Positions 50,353 through 60,747 of a stretch of DNA of 64,000 nt are shown in pieces. The DNA is from Pilaira anomala (lineage: Eukaryota; Mucoromycota; Mucoromycetes; Mucorales; Mucoraceae). Location: NCBI GenBank assembly GCA_025716855.1, contig JAIXMQ010000079.1:41540-105539 (forward strand). Reading direction: 5' to 3'. Under the pieces are notes generated by a model. That model was not told the DNA's origin. It did no database searches and saw only the letters and a program-made list of their open reading frames with translations. The translations under genes and the position numbers were made by a program. Numbering within the stretch: the first letter of the stretch is position 1; the number at the start of each line of letters is the position of its first letter.

Positions 50353-50470
50353 ATGAACTGTTGTGATTCATCAAACGACGAAGCTATCAAGAGAAAGATT
50401 GTTATTGTGGGAGATGGTGCGTGTGGAAAGACTAGTTTATTAAGTCGATTTAGTAGAGGAAAATTCCCAG

Positions 50471-50508
<38 letters not shown>

Positions 50509-51057
50509 TTTTGTATACGAAAAATAACATTTTAATATAATCATGTATAGGGTGATTATATTCCAACCATTTTCGATAATACTGTAAAAGATATGACGGT
50601 GGATCAAAAACCAGTAGTTGCTGAGCTTTGGGATACTGCAGGTAATTATCACACAATAAAACGAACAATAAAATAATATAAAGAGTAATTGTTATTGATC
50701 AGCATTCCAAATACAGGTCAAGAGGATTTTGATAGACTAAGAACATTATCATATCCTGATTCTGATGTAGTCCTTATCGCCTTTTCTATTGATGTACCAG
50801 AATCGTTAGACAATATTATAGAAAAGGTTTGATAATATCCATTTATACATATATTTTTTTTTTTTAGTGTACTAAATTATTTATTGCATATTTATAGTGG
50901 ATACCGGAAGTCAAAAGATATTGTCCAGGTTTACCTTTACTTTTAGTTGCCTGTAAAACTGATTTAAGGAATCAATCACATATCTTACAAGAGCTAGAAA
51001 AGCAATCTTTACAGCCTGTTACTTTTCAACAAGTAAAGTATACACAAAGATCACACG

Positions 51058-51103
<46 letters not shown>

Positions 51104-51281
51104 TACGTTTTTGTAAATAATAATAATAATAATAATAATTTAGGGTTCTGCTGTCGCAAAAGAAATTGGAGCATACAAATACCTTGAATGCTCTGCATTA
51201 ACTGGTCAAGGAGTACCTGAGGTATTTAATTCGGCTATTAGAAGTACAATCAAAAAATCTTCTGCTTGTGTCATTATGTAA
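50353..51281 (+). CDS. Rho-family small GTPase
   Basis: Five exons (50353-50472, 50551-50641, 50717-50826, 50898-51032, 51144-51281) encode 197 residues. All G boxes are present: [11 protein letters not shown] (P-loop), IPTIFDNTV (switch I with the effector Thr), [20 protein letters not shown] (switch II with the Gln), CKTDLR, and ECSALTG. The Rho insert helix is present ([16 protein letters not shown]). It ends in CVIM, a CAAX box predicted to be prenylated, so it should be membrane-bound. Within Rho it resembles RhoA/Rho1-Rho3-type proteins more than Cdc42 or Rac; the exact subgroup is uncertain. The fourth intron contains a CA microsatellite of about 38 bp. Confidence 0.9.
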
Positions 51282-51705
51282 ACTCTCTCTCTCTCTGTCT
51301 GTCTTTCTCATTTTGTTTAATTCTGTAATGATATCACATTCTATTTAATACTCTCCATTTCTCTGTCTCTGTTTCTGAGTACATACAATCATAATAATAA
51401 TATTCATAATAAACTCTTCATAACACCGAATTATAATACAATACCTCTTTCTGTCGGGTTTATACGCGGCTAACACACTTTTTTTTTTTCTTTTTTAAAG
51501 GATGCCAAGACAAATACGTTAAAAGTTCATCTCTCTCTTTTTTTCTCCACTAAAAAAAAAATTTATTTGTATTAATGTAGACAGTCTTCCTCATTGATAA
51601 ACCATCTGTCCCAATCTAAAACAAATATATACATCGCTCATAATTTAGAGGTTTCAAATAAAATTTATTTTAATTCAAATATTTTTTGTTTGATCTAAAT
51701 TGAAT
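51282..51705. other. Intergenic gap Rho GTPase to P1
   Basis: A 424-bp convergent gap with CT-rich and T-rich stretches (51285-51310, 51480-51500) that fit 3' untranslated regions and polyadenylation signals (AATAAA near 51656-51661 on the plus strand). No gene seen. Confidence 0.6.
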
Positions 51706-52171
51706 TTAATCAAAGAGACCTATTGAAAAAGAAAAGTTAGTTTAATGTTTCTTTTTTTTATAAAAAAAAACGAGGTTAAAAAAAAAAAAGCTTACCGAAA
51801 CCCATATCATCGTCAGACTCTTCCTTCTCTTCTTCCTTCTCCTCAGCAGCGGGAGCATCAGAAGAACCGGCAGCAGCAGCACCAGCGGAAACAGCAGGAC
51901 CAGAACCAGGGGCACCAACGTTCATGAGAAGGGCCTTAAGGTCTTGACCAGCGAGGGCCTTAGCATAGAGGGAGAACCAGATAGGTTCAACTTCAATACC
52001 AGCAGCAGCGACTAAAGTCTGGAGCTTATCAGCCTATATATATATATATACAAAAAAATATTAGTATTTTATCATTCTTTCCATCCATTCATAAAAACTA
52101 CATACAGTGATTTCAACGTTATCATCCTCAAGGATGAGAGCAGCATAGACAACAGCGAGTTCGGCGGACAT
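51706..52171 (-). CDS. RPP1: 60S acidic ribosomal protein P1
   Basis: Three exons (52171-52106, 52033-51796, 51719-51706) give 105 residues. The helical N-domain ([20 protein letters not shown]) is followed by [20 protein letters not shown], an Ala/Gly/Pro hinge and the conserved stalk tail [15 protein letters not shown]1 pairs with P2 on the ribosomal stalk to recruit translation GTPases. The last exon carries only the final GLFD codons, so it is easily missed. Codon use is visibly more GC-rich (GCC, CTC, GTC) than that of neighbouring genes, as expected for a highly expressed gene. Confidence 0.95.
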
Positions 52172-52392
52172 GATAAAAGGTATGGATGTCGCAAGTAACG
52201 ATTTAACCCGAGGGATACAAGACGATTAAAGACCTTTTTATATTTCGCCATTTTGAAATTTATTATAAACTATCCTTTTTTTTTTTCCCCTACCATACTG
52301 TCTTTCCCCCACTTTTCGTTTGGTGGAATTTCTGTTCGGACCGGACTAAAATAAAGTAAGCGTCTTCTTCCCGACTCGTTCCTTAATACATA

Positions 52393-52750
52393 CAGGGCTT
52401 TCCACTATTTTTGGGAATTAATATGGAAATTAATGGGAAAAAATTTAAAAGTTAATAAAACCCAAGTTTGAAAGTTGATGGAATAAATTTTGTATCAAGG
52501 TTTTCCTCCAAAGCGATAACTAAGGAGGATAATTATTGTTTTTTTCCCAGTTTAATCGGGTCATAGTTTTTTCTTTTGATTGAGTTTTTTTTGACTTCTC
52601 AAGAATATCGCCAGCTTCCCAAAATTAAGATACAATCCTTTCCAAACTTTTTTCTGATGTTTTTTGATAAACGTTTGGTTGATTGAATTTCATTGATATG
52701 GGCACTGAGCTTCATCTTTCTAAAGGGGATTAAGTCTTTCTTTCTCTTAT
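52393..52750. repeat. Left inverted arm of the Fanzor element
   Basis: Read on the minus strand, 52814-52599 repeats the end of the Fanzor frame (KMKLSAHINEIQSTKRL to ILILGSWRYS) with only a few changes (Asp for Glu, Arg for Lys). The arm then runs through a sequence containing GTTTAATCGGGTCATAG to the CAGGG end. Because the arm copies coding sequence of the opposite end, it arose by inverted duplication of the 3' end. Confidence 0.75.
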
Positions 52751-52965
52751 TTTTATAAAATAATTGAAAAAATATGGTATTCAAAAATAAGATACGAGAT
52801 GCATCACCATGCACTGGTTAATTAGTGTAATTGCTTACGTTGTAAAATACAAACAAGTTTTTTTTTTTGCCAGTCCCAAAAGTCAATAACCAGTTTGATA
52901 AATGCTGTCAAAATCCTTCTTCTTTGTTCTTTCCTCTTTCTTAACAATTTCTCCCTTGAGTAAAA

Positions 52966-54658
52966 ATGGAGGGATCCGTTGAACAATATACCTCTGTAAG
53001 TATTTCTAACGGGTTTAAATGTATTATTTTGCTCACATTTATTTTTACAGGTGAATACATTATCAATAAACACTGATGATAATGGTAAAAAGGTTATGAC
53101 TGTAAAGTCTTCAATTACTGGAATAGGATGGAAACCTCGATATCTTTCTATTTTGAAGAAACTCGTTCATGACGTTCATATTATTGTTACCCATACGTAT
53201 TCGTTTACAAGATACATATTTATCCAAGAGCTTAATCTTAATTTAGAAGAGTATGCAGTCCAAGGTTTTTACAAGGAAGTGTTTTTATCACTTTTAGACA
53301 GTAAAACTGTGAATGTTAGTAGACTATCGGGCAAAGTAAAGGCATATAGAGAGATAATAAACAAGTATAAAGCATCGTATTGTAGAGATTCATCATTCAC
53401 GCCAATCAAACTACTCTCTGCTCAAAAAATAACCTCATATGAAGCTACAAAAATACAAACTGCTTGTACTAATGCAATCAATAAAGATTTTGGGAATAAG
53501 CTGAGAGTGATTGTCAATAAACTGATTGGACTGAAACAACGTATCTCACAATTGACTAGCGGTTTGAAAAAGCAGGCTACTCAAAAGAGGAAACTAAAGC
53601 CAAAATTAAAAGTAACATTCTGGAACCTGCTACACAACTTTAACTGGCTATTTCATCAAGAGATATCAGCCGAATCCCAAAAGAATTCCAAGATCAAAAG
53701 GCTATTATCAACTGTATTAAGCACATATTTTCTGCTTATCCTGAAACTTACAAGCTTAAAAAAGATTCCATTTATTATGATGCTGTTGCAAATCCAGGAA
53801 AACACTTACTTGCTTATTTTAAACTAGCATAAATATGCGAGGCTAACAAGTTCAAATTATTCCAATGCTTTCCTGTAAGAAAGACTTTTATTCCGTCATA
53901 TATGACTATTGATACTATGATATTGAACAATCATATATTAAAAAATTCCCAAAGAAGCAAATTGGATAAAGGGTATATCTGGGGGAAAAGTCCTAAATTT
54001 ATCTTCAAAACCTTTCAAAGATCAAGGCCTAAATAGCTCCATGAAGTTCAGAGGAACTATAATGACAGATGACATAGGTATTTCTGTTATAAAACAAAAT
54101 TTCGACACGTTTAAAGGTGGTACAAGTAATTCCAAGGCCAGTTTAGTGGAAGATGAAGAACTCAAATATATTGAACAAATCCCCAACGAGGAACTACGAT
54201 CTACAGATGGAAAATGTGTATTCATTGATCCTGGTCGACCTGATCTAATTTATTGTATGCACGAAGATAGCACAGTCAATAACAAAAAAAAAATTACAGG
54301 TACACGAGAAATCAAAAAGCAAAGGAAACAAAATCAACAAAATTTAAAACAGTTGAAACCAAAAGACATTCAAGATTGCGAGGGCAAACTCAGCAAGTGC
54401 TCGCCACTCACAGTAAAGAAGGAAGCATTTGTCGAATACTTAAAGATTAGACCTGAAGTTACTTCTAAGATGCAAGAGTACTATTCAAATGAAGATGTAG
54501 AGAAGGATAAGAGAAAGAAAGAATTAATCCCCTTTAAAAAGATGAAGCTCAGTGCCCATATCAATGAAATTCAATCAACCAAACGTTTATCAAAAAACAT
54601 CAGAAAAAAGTTTGGAAAGGATTGTATCTTAATTTTGGGAAGCTGGCGATATTCTTGA
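52966..54658 (+). pseudogene. Fanzor (TnpB-related RNA-guided nuclease) pseudogene
   Basis: A short first exon (52966-52995) splices to 53051 onward. The N-terminal part (VNTLSINTDDNGKKVMTVKS, then HDVHIIVTHTYSFTRYIFIQ) and the part around FRGTIMTDDIGISVIKQNFD and FIDPGRPDLIYCMHEDSTV match the Fanzor type of TnpB-like proteins, in which DPGR.D holds the first RuvC aspartate. The frame breaks in the area 53590-53640: the downstream segment reads on in another frame as FSAYPETYKLKKDSIYYDAV and meets a TAA at about 53830. The protein ends at ILILGSWRYS, so the later RuvC residues and the zinc ribbon are missing. It is not expected to be active. Family call rests on motif recognition, not a search. 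Confidence 0.75.
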
Positions 54659-54663
54659 GAAGT

Positions 54664-54702
<39 letters not shown>

Positions 54703-54866
54703 AACCAAACGAAAAAACTATGACCCGATTAAACTGGGGAAAAAAACAGGTAAAGCCTTAAAACGTCTATGTAATAATCACATTACTAACTAACTTTTTC
54801 AAGCTTTATTTAATTAATCTTCAAAATTTATTCCATATTAATTCCCAAAAATAGTGGGAAACCCTG
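54507..54866. repeat. Right inverted arm of the Fanzor element
   Basis: It contains the end of the Fanzor frame, a 34-nt A-run at 54667-54700, CTATGACCCGATTAAAC and the terminal CCCTGTA. It pairs with the left arm as described. In Fanzor and TnpB elements the guide RNA is encoded near the 3' end of the nuclease gene, so any guide-RNA segment would be inside this arm and duplicated; that is inference. Confidence 0.7.
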
Positions 54867-55055
54867 TAGAGTGCAACCATTGTGATTAATCTATTGTAGT
54901 AAAAATTGAGAAAGCTCTTTTTTTAAAATAATAATAAAATTATCTAATAAAAAATTATCAAAGCCTAACGCGAATAATTTGCCAAAAAGCTTGCTAGTAA
55001 TCGTATGTAAAGTACCTGGGGAAGGCCCTGAAGTATAGAAAGTACATACAACCAT

Positions 55056-56035
55056 TTGATAACAGAACTGATTCCTGTAAAAGATGCAGCTTTACGTACT
55101 GGTATTGATTTAGGTCCTGCCTACCGTTTACGAAAACAATGGACAATACACGAAGCAAAGAAAAGAGGTCGTGTTACTGGAATCGTTTCTTATTTTAAAG
55201 GAAGAACACACACTTTACTTTTAACAAAAGTTTTGGATGACTTTGCAACTCTCACTCCCACTCAGATGTGGGAGATGCTGCATCAGGAATTTCCTGGATT
55301 GTCTGTCTGTTTATAGAGAATGCTAGAAATAATTGTGCTTTGTCTATGAAAAAATTAGAGAAAATAATTGATACTAGAAACTCGGTCGAAACAATTCAAA
55401 AAAGAAAAAAAAAATACAGTGATGGAATGGATAGCTGACAGCGAGTTTTGATTTTGAGAAAAACTGCATATTTTTAGACGAAGCAGGTTTTAATCTTCAT
55501 ATGAATTCAAGATCGGTCGAAGAAGGGGAAGCCTACGAAATCAGTGGTTCCAGCAAACAGAGGTACATCTATTACGATTCTTGGGGTTATTTCATCTCAA
55601 GGTGTTATCGATATATCTTTGAGAAAACCTATCACAGTTACCGGCTCTAAAAAGAGAAAAGTTATTATAACTACTGGTAGAATTGGAACGAGAACTGTGC
55701 ATTATTTTGCATATCTCAGTAATGTGAGGAACGTCTTGAATAAGAACGATATGAAAGGATTTTACTTTGTAATGGACAATGCTCCTATTCATAAACCTAC
55801 TACAGTAAGAAACTTTATTGAGAAAAGAGGATACAAATGCGTTTATCTTCCTCCTTATTCACCATTTCTTAATCCTATTGGGCTGTTTTGGTCGAAGGCA
55901 AAGTATGGTGTAAAAAGAAATCCGTTTGATACTGGAGATACATTGACACCAAGAATAATGGAGTCTTGTTCAAAAGTGACTCTGGAAGACTGCCAAGGAT
56001 GGATTCGTCATTCTATCAGACTTTTTAAAATTTGA
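55056..56035 (+). pseudogene. Tc1/mariner-type transposase pseudogene (A)
   Basis: The segment keeps the N-terminal HTH region (DAALRTGIDLGPAYRLRKQW) and the catalytic core, spread over at least three frames. FLDEAGFNLHMNSRS holds the first catalytic Asp. The following reading GTSITILGVISSQGVIDISL is in a different frame, then FVMDNAPIHKPTTV holds the second Asp, and VYLPPYSPFLNPIGLFWSK should hold the third acidic residue. There the expected ELFW is GLFW, so the catalytic Glu is replaced by Gly. A stop at about 55315 and others near 55440 break the frame. Dead copy. I could not identify its terminal repeats; its 3' end directly adjoins orphan copy B. Confidence 0.85.
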
Positions 56036-56040
56036 TAAAT

Positions 56041-56383
56041 ATGAATTGTATGAAGACACGACAAGAACAAGAGGGAAACGAAAATGAAGGAAAAGATTCT
56101 GATCACAACAATGCAGATGGTGTTCAACCACCAACAACAGTCCGTATCGATAAAATTATTGATAATAGGTACATTACAAATCACGGTGAGCTTAATGCTG
56201 TAAATAATAAGGTATATTGTTGGAGTAGAATAGTATTTTGAAAATATTTATCCGGTAATACGGCTTTAGATATCTTATTCTTATTCTTTCTTAACAGAGA
56301 CCATTACCATTTACCGATATTGCCAACAATGCTACTGTCACTCCTATCACGCCTACCACTCCATTGGTAAGATTATTCTTTAT

Positions 56384-56417
<34 letters not shown>

Positions 56418-57772
56418 ATTCAAAATGCACCGGTTAATAATCATTTGAATGGTGTAATAGGCTTCTATACATTGTAATAAAGGGTCTAATAGATACGTAT
56501 TTGATCCACCTTGTACATCAATTGAGCGGCCGCACATGCCCAAGATTCGTAAAGGTGAACTTGAAATACTTGATCAATTATTCATCTTTGACACTCAGTA
56601 TTGTGTCAGTGACCCTTTGTGTAAAACTGAATACAACAACAATAAAGAGTAACAAATCAATAGTTTGTCGCTTTGTTCTCTTGAGTTACTTGACGATTTT
56701 TTTAGCAAGGTTCCATATGATGACTTTCTCAATCAAGTTTGGACTTGGAAAGGAGATCCTAAAATTGTCGATCGGGGTAAAAGCTTCTTAATTGTCTGCA
56801 AATACATCTTATCGACATTTCATCTTATACATCGAACTCCACCAATGCACATGATGAATCATGAAAGCTTTTAGCTTTATCAAAAATAATCAAGTTTATT
56901 GAATTTTAAGTGGTAGGTGTAGCAGCAAGTTGTTCATTGAAACATGAGAATGATAATAAGAAGAGAAAAATACAAAAAAAAAAAAGACGTTTTGACATTA
57001 TTATTGTGAAAGGTGCGAGGCAATGTACAAGGCTACCAAAACATTATATTTGAAGGATGGCAATTATGACGGTTGTTCTACTCTACCTGCAAAATACATC
57101 GATGCGTTAGGTATTTTAAAGACGCACAATAATATGGAGATGGTGGTTGTAGAATCATCAAGGTATTAAATTAAAATATGACTACTATTATTGATAACAC
57201 ATGAATATAATAATCTGATAATTAATTTGTTTTTTTTTATGAATAACTATAGTGGCATAGTTGAAAAACACACAACACATAGTCTTGAGGATTCAGTGAA
57301 GATTCTTGAGTGCAATATCGCTTCTTTGAGGGAGGAGGCTTGTTATTTTGAAAACGCATCCTTAGAAACATTTGAGAAGCTTGGTGCTTATGGAATTCAA
57401 ATTATTAAAACGCAGGTGACTTTGAGCAAGACGATGGTTCATGATAAACGCCGTTGGAAAAAAAAACATTGAAATACGGTCAGCACAAATACCAAGAACA
57501 AGGGATGATCGATTATTATTATTGGAATATTTGGAATTATTAGGAACACTTTATGTAAGGCAAACGGGGTTCTGGATAACTAATGATTTTTGCATCGGTT
57601 ATTTCATTATACTGACAAGTATTGTATTATACATTTATAGATTGAACTTTTACATGCAAAGGAAGTTGAGAACAAATTACTTGAAGAACGTGTGAATGTA
57701 AATCGACCTTCCGGTCCATTGGTTCGATCAATTATGGAGTTATCAGATTCAACAATGTCAAGTTTGATGTGA
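56041..57772 (+). pseudogene. Orphan gene family copy B, decayed
   Basis: This is a paralogue of the gene at 466-2549: IDALGILKTHNNMEMVVVES, then SLEDSVKILECNIASL and LGAYGIQIIKTQVTLSKTMV match copy A in order, and the intron after the SS codons lies in the same place. Damage: an in-frame TAA at 56650-56652, a stop near 56872 in the part matching copy A HERTHFVENF, one extra T before FKW near 56910, and a frame change in the A-run at about 57461-57469 (RRWKKK to IEIRSAQIPRTRDDRLLLLE). Exon-like ends are still recognisable, including the last exon 57641-57772. Either a pseudogene or in part sequencing error in homopolymers; several independent lesions favour the former. Confidence 0.8.
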
Positions 57773-58469
57773 CCAGACATGTTCATATATATTACTTCAC
57801 TCACATATTCACATATATACACGGTTACTACCGCATCATCTATTATCCACCGATTACTAATAAACATTCGCTCTACTAAGTTCTATATACTATCATCCAG
57901 TAATACTGATCCGGTAAATAATAACATGTATTATTATCCGTTAACATTGACAGATTATGAATATTCTATTTTAACTATACCAGGAACATGGGTCAATGTG
58001 ACACAATGATTGGTATTGCTCTTCCTGCATCAATAACAAGCACGGACCCCCCCCCCCCAACTTACCCACCATAATCATAATCTTATAATCACAAACAAAT
58101 AAACTGTTGACGATTAGAGTTGTTCTTCTTCTTACAACTCATTTATGGTTATATACATATATATCTTTTTTCGCAATTCATAAATGTATGTACATTGAAC
58201 TATCATATTAGAAAAGAAAAAATAAGATTGATGGTGTTATCTGACTTTTTCATTTTTCGAACAGATGAAACCAAGAAAGAGAGAGAAGTCATTTTTCTCC
58301 CCAGCTCTTTTTTTCTTCTGTACGGTGATAGCGTCACAATTAGTGAGGCGCCAAACCGATCTGGCTAATCGATTCGTTGCAACAACTGGCTTAATAGTCC
58401 TTTCTTTTTTTGTTTTTTTAATAGTAAATAATAATAATTGTTGTCAGTTGTTCCCCCCCCCTTTTTTTT
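57773..58469. other. Intergenic region before the second Tc1-like relic
   Basis: About 700 bp with short frames of no recognisable character, a C-run at 58046-58056 and another at 58454-58462 directly followed by T. Nothing is supported. Confidence 0.5.
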
Positions 58470-59237
58470 TACGAATGCATTGACTTGGTCTTCTTGCCTT
58501 TATTGTCCCTCACACGTTTCTTTGTATCTTTCATAAGTGGTGGAGGAGGCTTTTTCAACGCAATATGAATGACACCTTTTGTAGATATAGCGTCGATGAT
58601 TGTATTTGAAGCAGCTCTTATCTGAGGTAGCTTAACAACTGTACGCTCTAATTTTCTAGACCATGTTCAATTTTGCGTATTGATATGAAACCTTGATTCA
58701 TCAATGACAATACAGTCAGCATCTGAATCACTCCATTTAATAAACCACTCGTACCTCTCTTGTAGGTTTTCAGGACTATTGCGTTTCTCAAACTTGAAAT
58801 ATGATTTTTTGACTGACAGATTACAAGTTTCGTTCATGTGCTTATGGATAGCTATTTTTGTAAGCGAAAAAAATTCTCAAATGATTTTGTCAAACTTTCC
58901 ACTACATCACAAACAGTAACCTGTCCATCTTCATGAACTAGGTCCAATACATGAGCTTCGTGCTCCTCTGTGAAGTTGTTTGGGCGTCCTTGATTTCTCG
59001 TTGATGATTTTTTTGATCGGCACATCACCGGTCTCTTCGTAGCTTCTCCGCTATCGCTGAGCAGTTCGTTCTTTGATACTTAATTATCATTCCAACCACA
59101 GTGGCACACCTCTGTCCCACAGGTACTATGCTCATATGATCAATAAGCGTCGTCCTCTGATTAATGCTATAGTCTGCATTTGTCCTAGCTGGCTTTTTGT
59201 TTTCCGTTGGTTGTTTTTCCAATGGCTTATTCTTCAT
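58470..59237 (-). pseudogene. Tc1-like transposase relic (B)
   Basis: On the minus strand an N-terminal part (INQRTTLIDHMSIVPVGQRC, then GMIIKYQRTNCSAIAEKLRR) is followed after a TGA by GRPNNFTEEHEAHVLDLVHE, an HTH/linker segment typical of Tc1 transposases, then SYFKFEKRNSPENLQERYEW and CIVIDESRFHIN, which resembles the first catalytic Asp motif (DE.GFHIN). The sequence then reads AISTKGVIHIALKKP and is cut off, so the second and third catalytic residues are absent. There are frame changes and stops. A different family from relic A, as the regions shared are not alike. The stretch 59420-59540 to its right has repeated CTTAATT motifs that could be its terminal repeat. Confidence 0.7.
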
Positions 59238-59559
59238 ATAGAAGAATGATTAACCAAAGTTTCAAGAACAATATTGGGATTGTCGATAGTTGGCACGACA
59301 TCTTTGATAGGATCGTACATTAATTGACCATTTTCATTATGAATACATTACAAGAAAAAAGATAATCAAAAGCTTCCTTTAAGGGATGTTTTATTCCCAG
59401 GCAACGAAAACTTTTGACATTTTGTTCGTGTAAGAGCGAAACTTAATTCCTGATTGGCCCCTTTTTTTCACTTAATTATTCCTAGGTTTCTCTCTTAATT
59501 TATTGGTCAATTTTCACTTAATTGATCTAAAATTTCCAGCCCCACGCAATATAATTGTG
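59238..59559. other. Short region between Tc1-like relic B and the DIRS element
   Basis: No gene. CTTAATT occurs four times between about 59439 and 59522 (twice as TTTCACTTAATT), suggesting the sub-terminal repeat of a DNA transposon, possibly relic B. Confidence 0.4.
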
Positions 59560-59610
59560 AATTCAAGTGTCGAATAAATTCTAACAGAATTGTATGAGAC
59601 ACTCTAATCC

Positions 59611-59691
59611 AAAATAAGAAATATGATTTTTGCTTTAGTCTTCTTTTTATTAAATCAGCGAAAAATAAAAGGGATAAAATTAATTAACTAA

Positions 59692-59723
<32 letters not shown>
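59611..59723 (+). repeat. DIRS left inverted terminal repeat
   Basis: Runs from AAAATAAGAAATATGATTTT through TCAGCGAAAAATAAAAGGG to AACTAAGGA plus a T-run of about 28. Outer extension 59560-59610 contains GTATGAGACACTCTAATCC, which is repeated as its complement in the internal region at 63692-63710. Confidence 0.9.
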
Positions 59724-59726
<3 letters not shown>

Positions 59727-59757
59727 CTTCTTTTTCGCTCGGTCAGCACCGCAAATT

Positions 59758-60747
59758 ATGGATTCAAATATCTCTCCAGATCAAACAATTTTTAACATGC
59801 AACAGCGTTTAGCTCACTTAGAGCAAATGCTTCAACAAGCTCAACCCTCCGCAGAGCAAGGCCCATCAGCCGAAAATCCTACTTCTATGGATACAAATGA
59901 TACTACTGAAACAACGGATCTTCACTCTTTGGAAGTACGTCCTAGCTATACATGGACACCTTCAGAGTTCTTAACAGGAGTTTTATCTTTGGATGAACCT
60001 ATCTTCACATCCCCAGCTATCACGGATGAAGAACGCAAGAAAACCATTGAAAGGTACCCTCCTATAGAAAATTTACATTATCAACCGCCTGATACAGTCC
60101 CTGTCGCAGCAAGAAAAATGAACCGTTTTCAAGCCAAACAAGATATGTCACTCAAGAAACTACAATACTTGTTATCCGGAATTTTCCGACCATTGGATGT
60201 GTTAGGTCTTGAGATTAGTAAGGATAGTAATCACGATAACGCCCAACGTTATCTTTATATGTTAGCAGATTGTCGTATACTTTTAAAGAATGTGGCGACC
60301 CAAATTAATGACTTACGAAATAACATTGCATTCCAAGCTATTAATCCTAATTTTACTAACAACAATAATAGTGGAAACTTTACCATGGATCCTTCTGAAT
60401 TTCAAGCAGCCTTAGTACAACAAACCAGTAGTGCACAAGCCATACAAAACGCGGGTAATAGAAACAATCGTAATCGTAAACGAAATTTCCAAAATCCTCG
60501 TAACTTTCAAGCAGAGGGACAAACAAAACCAACCTCGCAGTTTTTTCGGTCAGGTCCGTCCATGGATCAGGGCGGTTACACCAACAAGGGCAACAACAAC
60601 AACACCAACCCCTTTTGGAACAACAATGGCAACAAAAACAACAACAACAACAGCAACAACAACAACAACAACAACAGCGGCAACAACAGCAGCTTCAACA
60701 GACAAAGGAACAACAAAAATCCTTATCTCCAGACCAACCGGTCTTAA
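59758..60747 (+). CDS. DIRS gag-like protein
   Basis: A 329-residue frame starting at the first ATG after the left repeat. The N-terminus forms a predicted coiled helix (FNMQQRLAHLEQMLQQAQPS), the middle has a conserved-looking helical part (FQAKQDMSLKKLQYLLSGIF, then DVLGLEISKDSNHDNAQRYL), and the C-terminus is Asn-rich and basic, suited to bind RNA. No CCHC zinc knuckle is seen, as is usual for DIRS gag proteins. It overlaps the next frame by about 130 bp. Confidence 0.8.
   Translation: MDSNISPDQTIFNMQQRLAHLEQMLQQAQPSAEQGPSAENPTSMDTNDTTETTDLHSLEVRPSYTWTPSEFLTGVLSLDEPIFTSPAITDEERKKTIERYPPIENLHYQPPDTVPVAARKMNRFQAKQDMSLKKLQYLLSGIFRPLDVLGLEISKDSNHDNAQRYLYMLADCRILLKNVATQINDLRNNIAFQAINPNFTNNNNSGNFTMDPSEFQAALVQQTSSAQAIQNAGNRNNRNRKRNFQNPRNFQAEGQTKPTSQFFRSGPSMDQGGYTNKGNNNNTNPFWNNNGNKNNNNNSNNNNNNNSGNNSSFNRQRNNKNPYLQTNRS

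Larger units (their letters stand above)
52391..54868. mobile_element. Foldback-like DNA element carrying a decayed Fanzor
   Basis: An element of about 2.5 kb bounded by TACAGGG at 52391 and CCCTGTA ending at 54868. The outer arms are inverted repeats: CACTATTTTTGGGAATTAAT (about 52411) is found inverted near 54855. The inner parts of the arms (about 52555-52750 versus 54507-54750) are nearly identical inverted copies and contain the last 49 codons of the Fanzor reading frame. TA at both ends could be a target-site duplication as in Tc1/mariner-type elements. About 100 bp between the outermost and inner arm parts differs between arms. The right arm carries about 34 A where the left carries 8 T. 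Confidence 0.75.
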
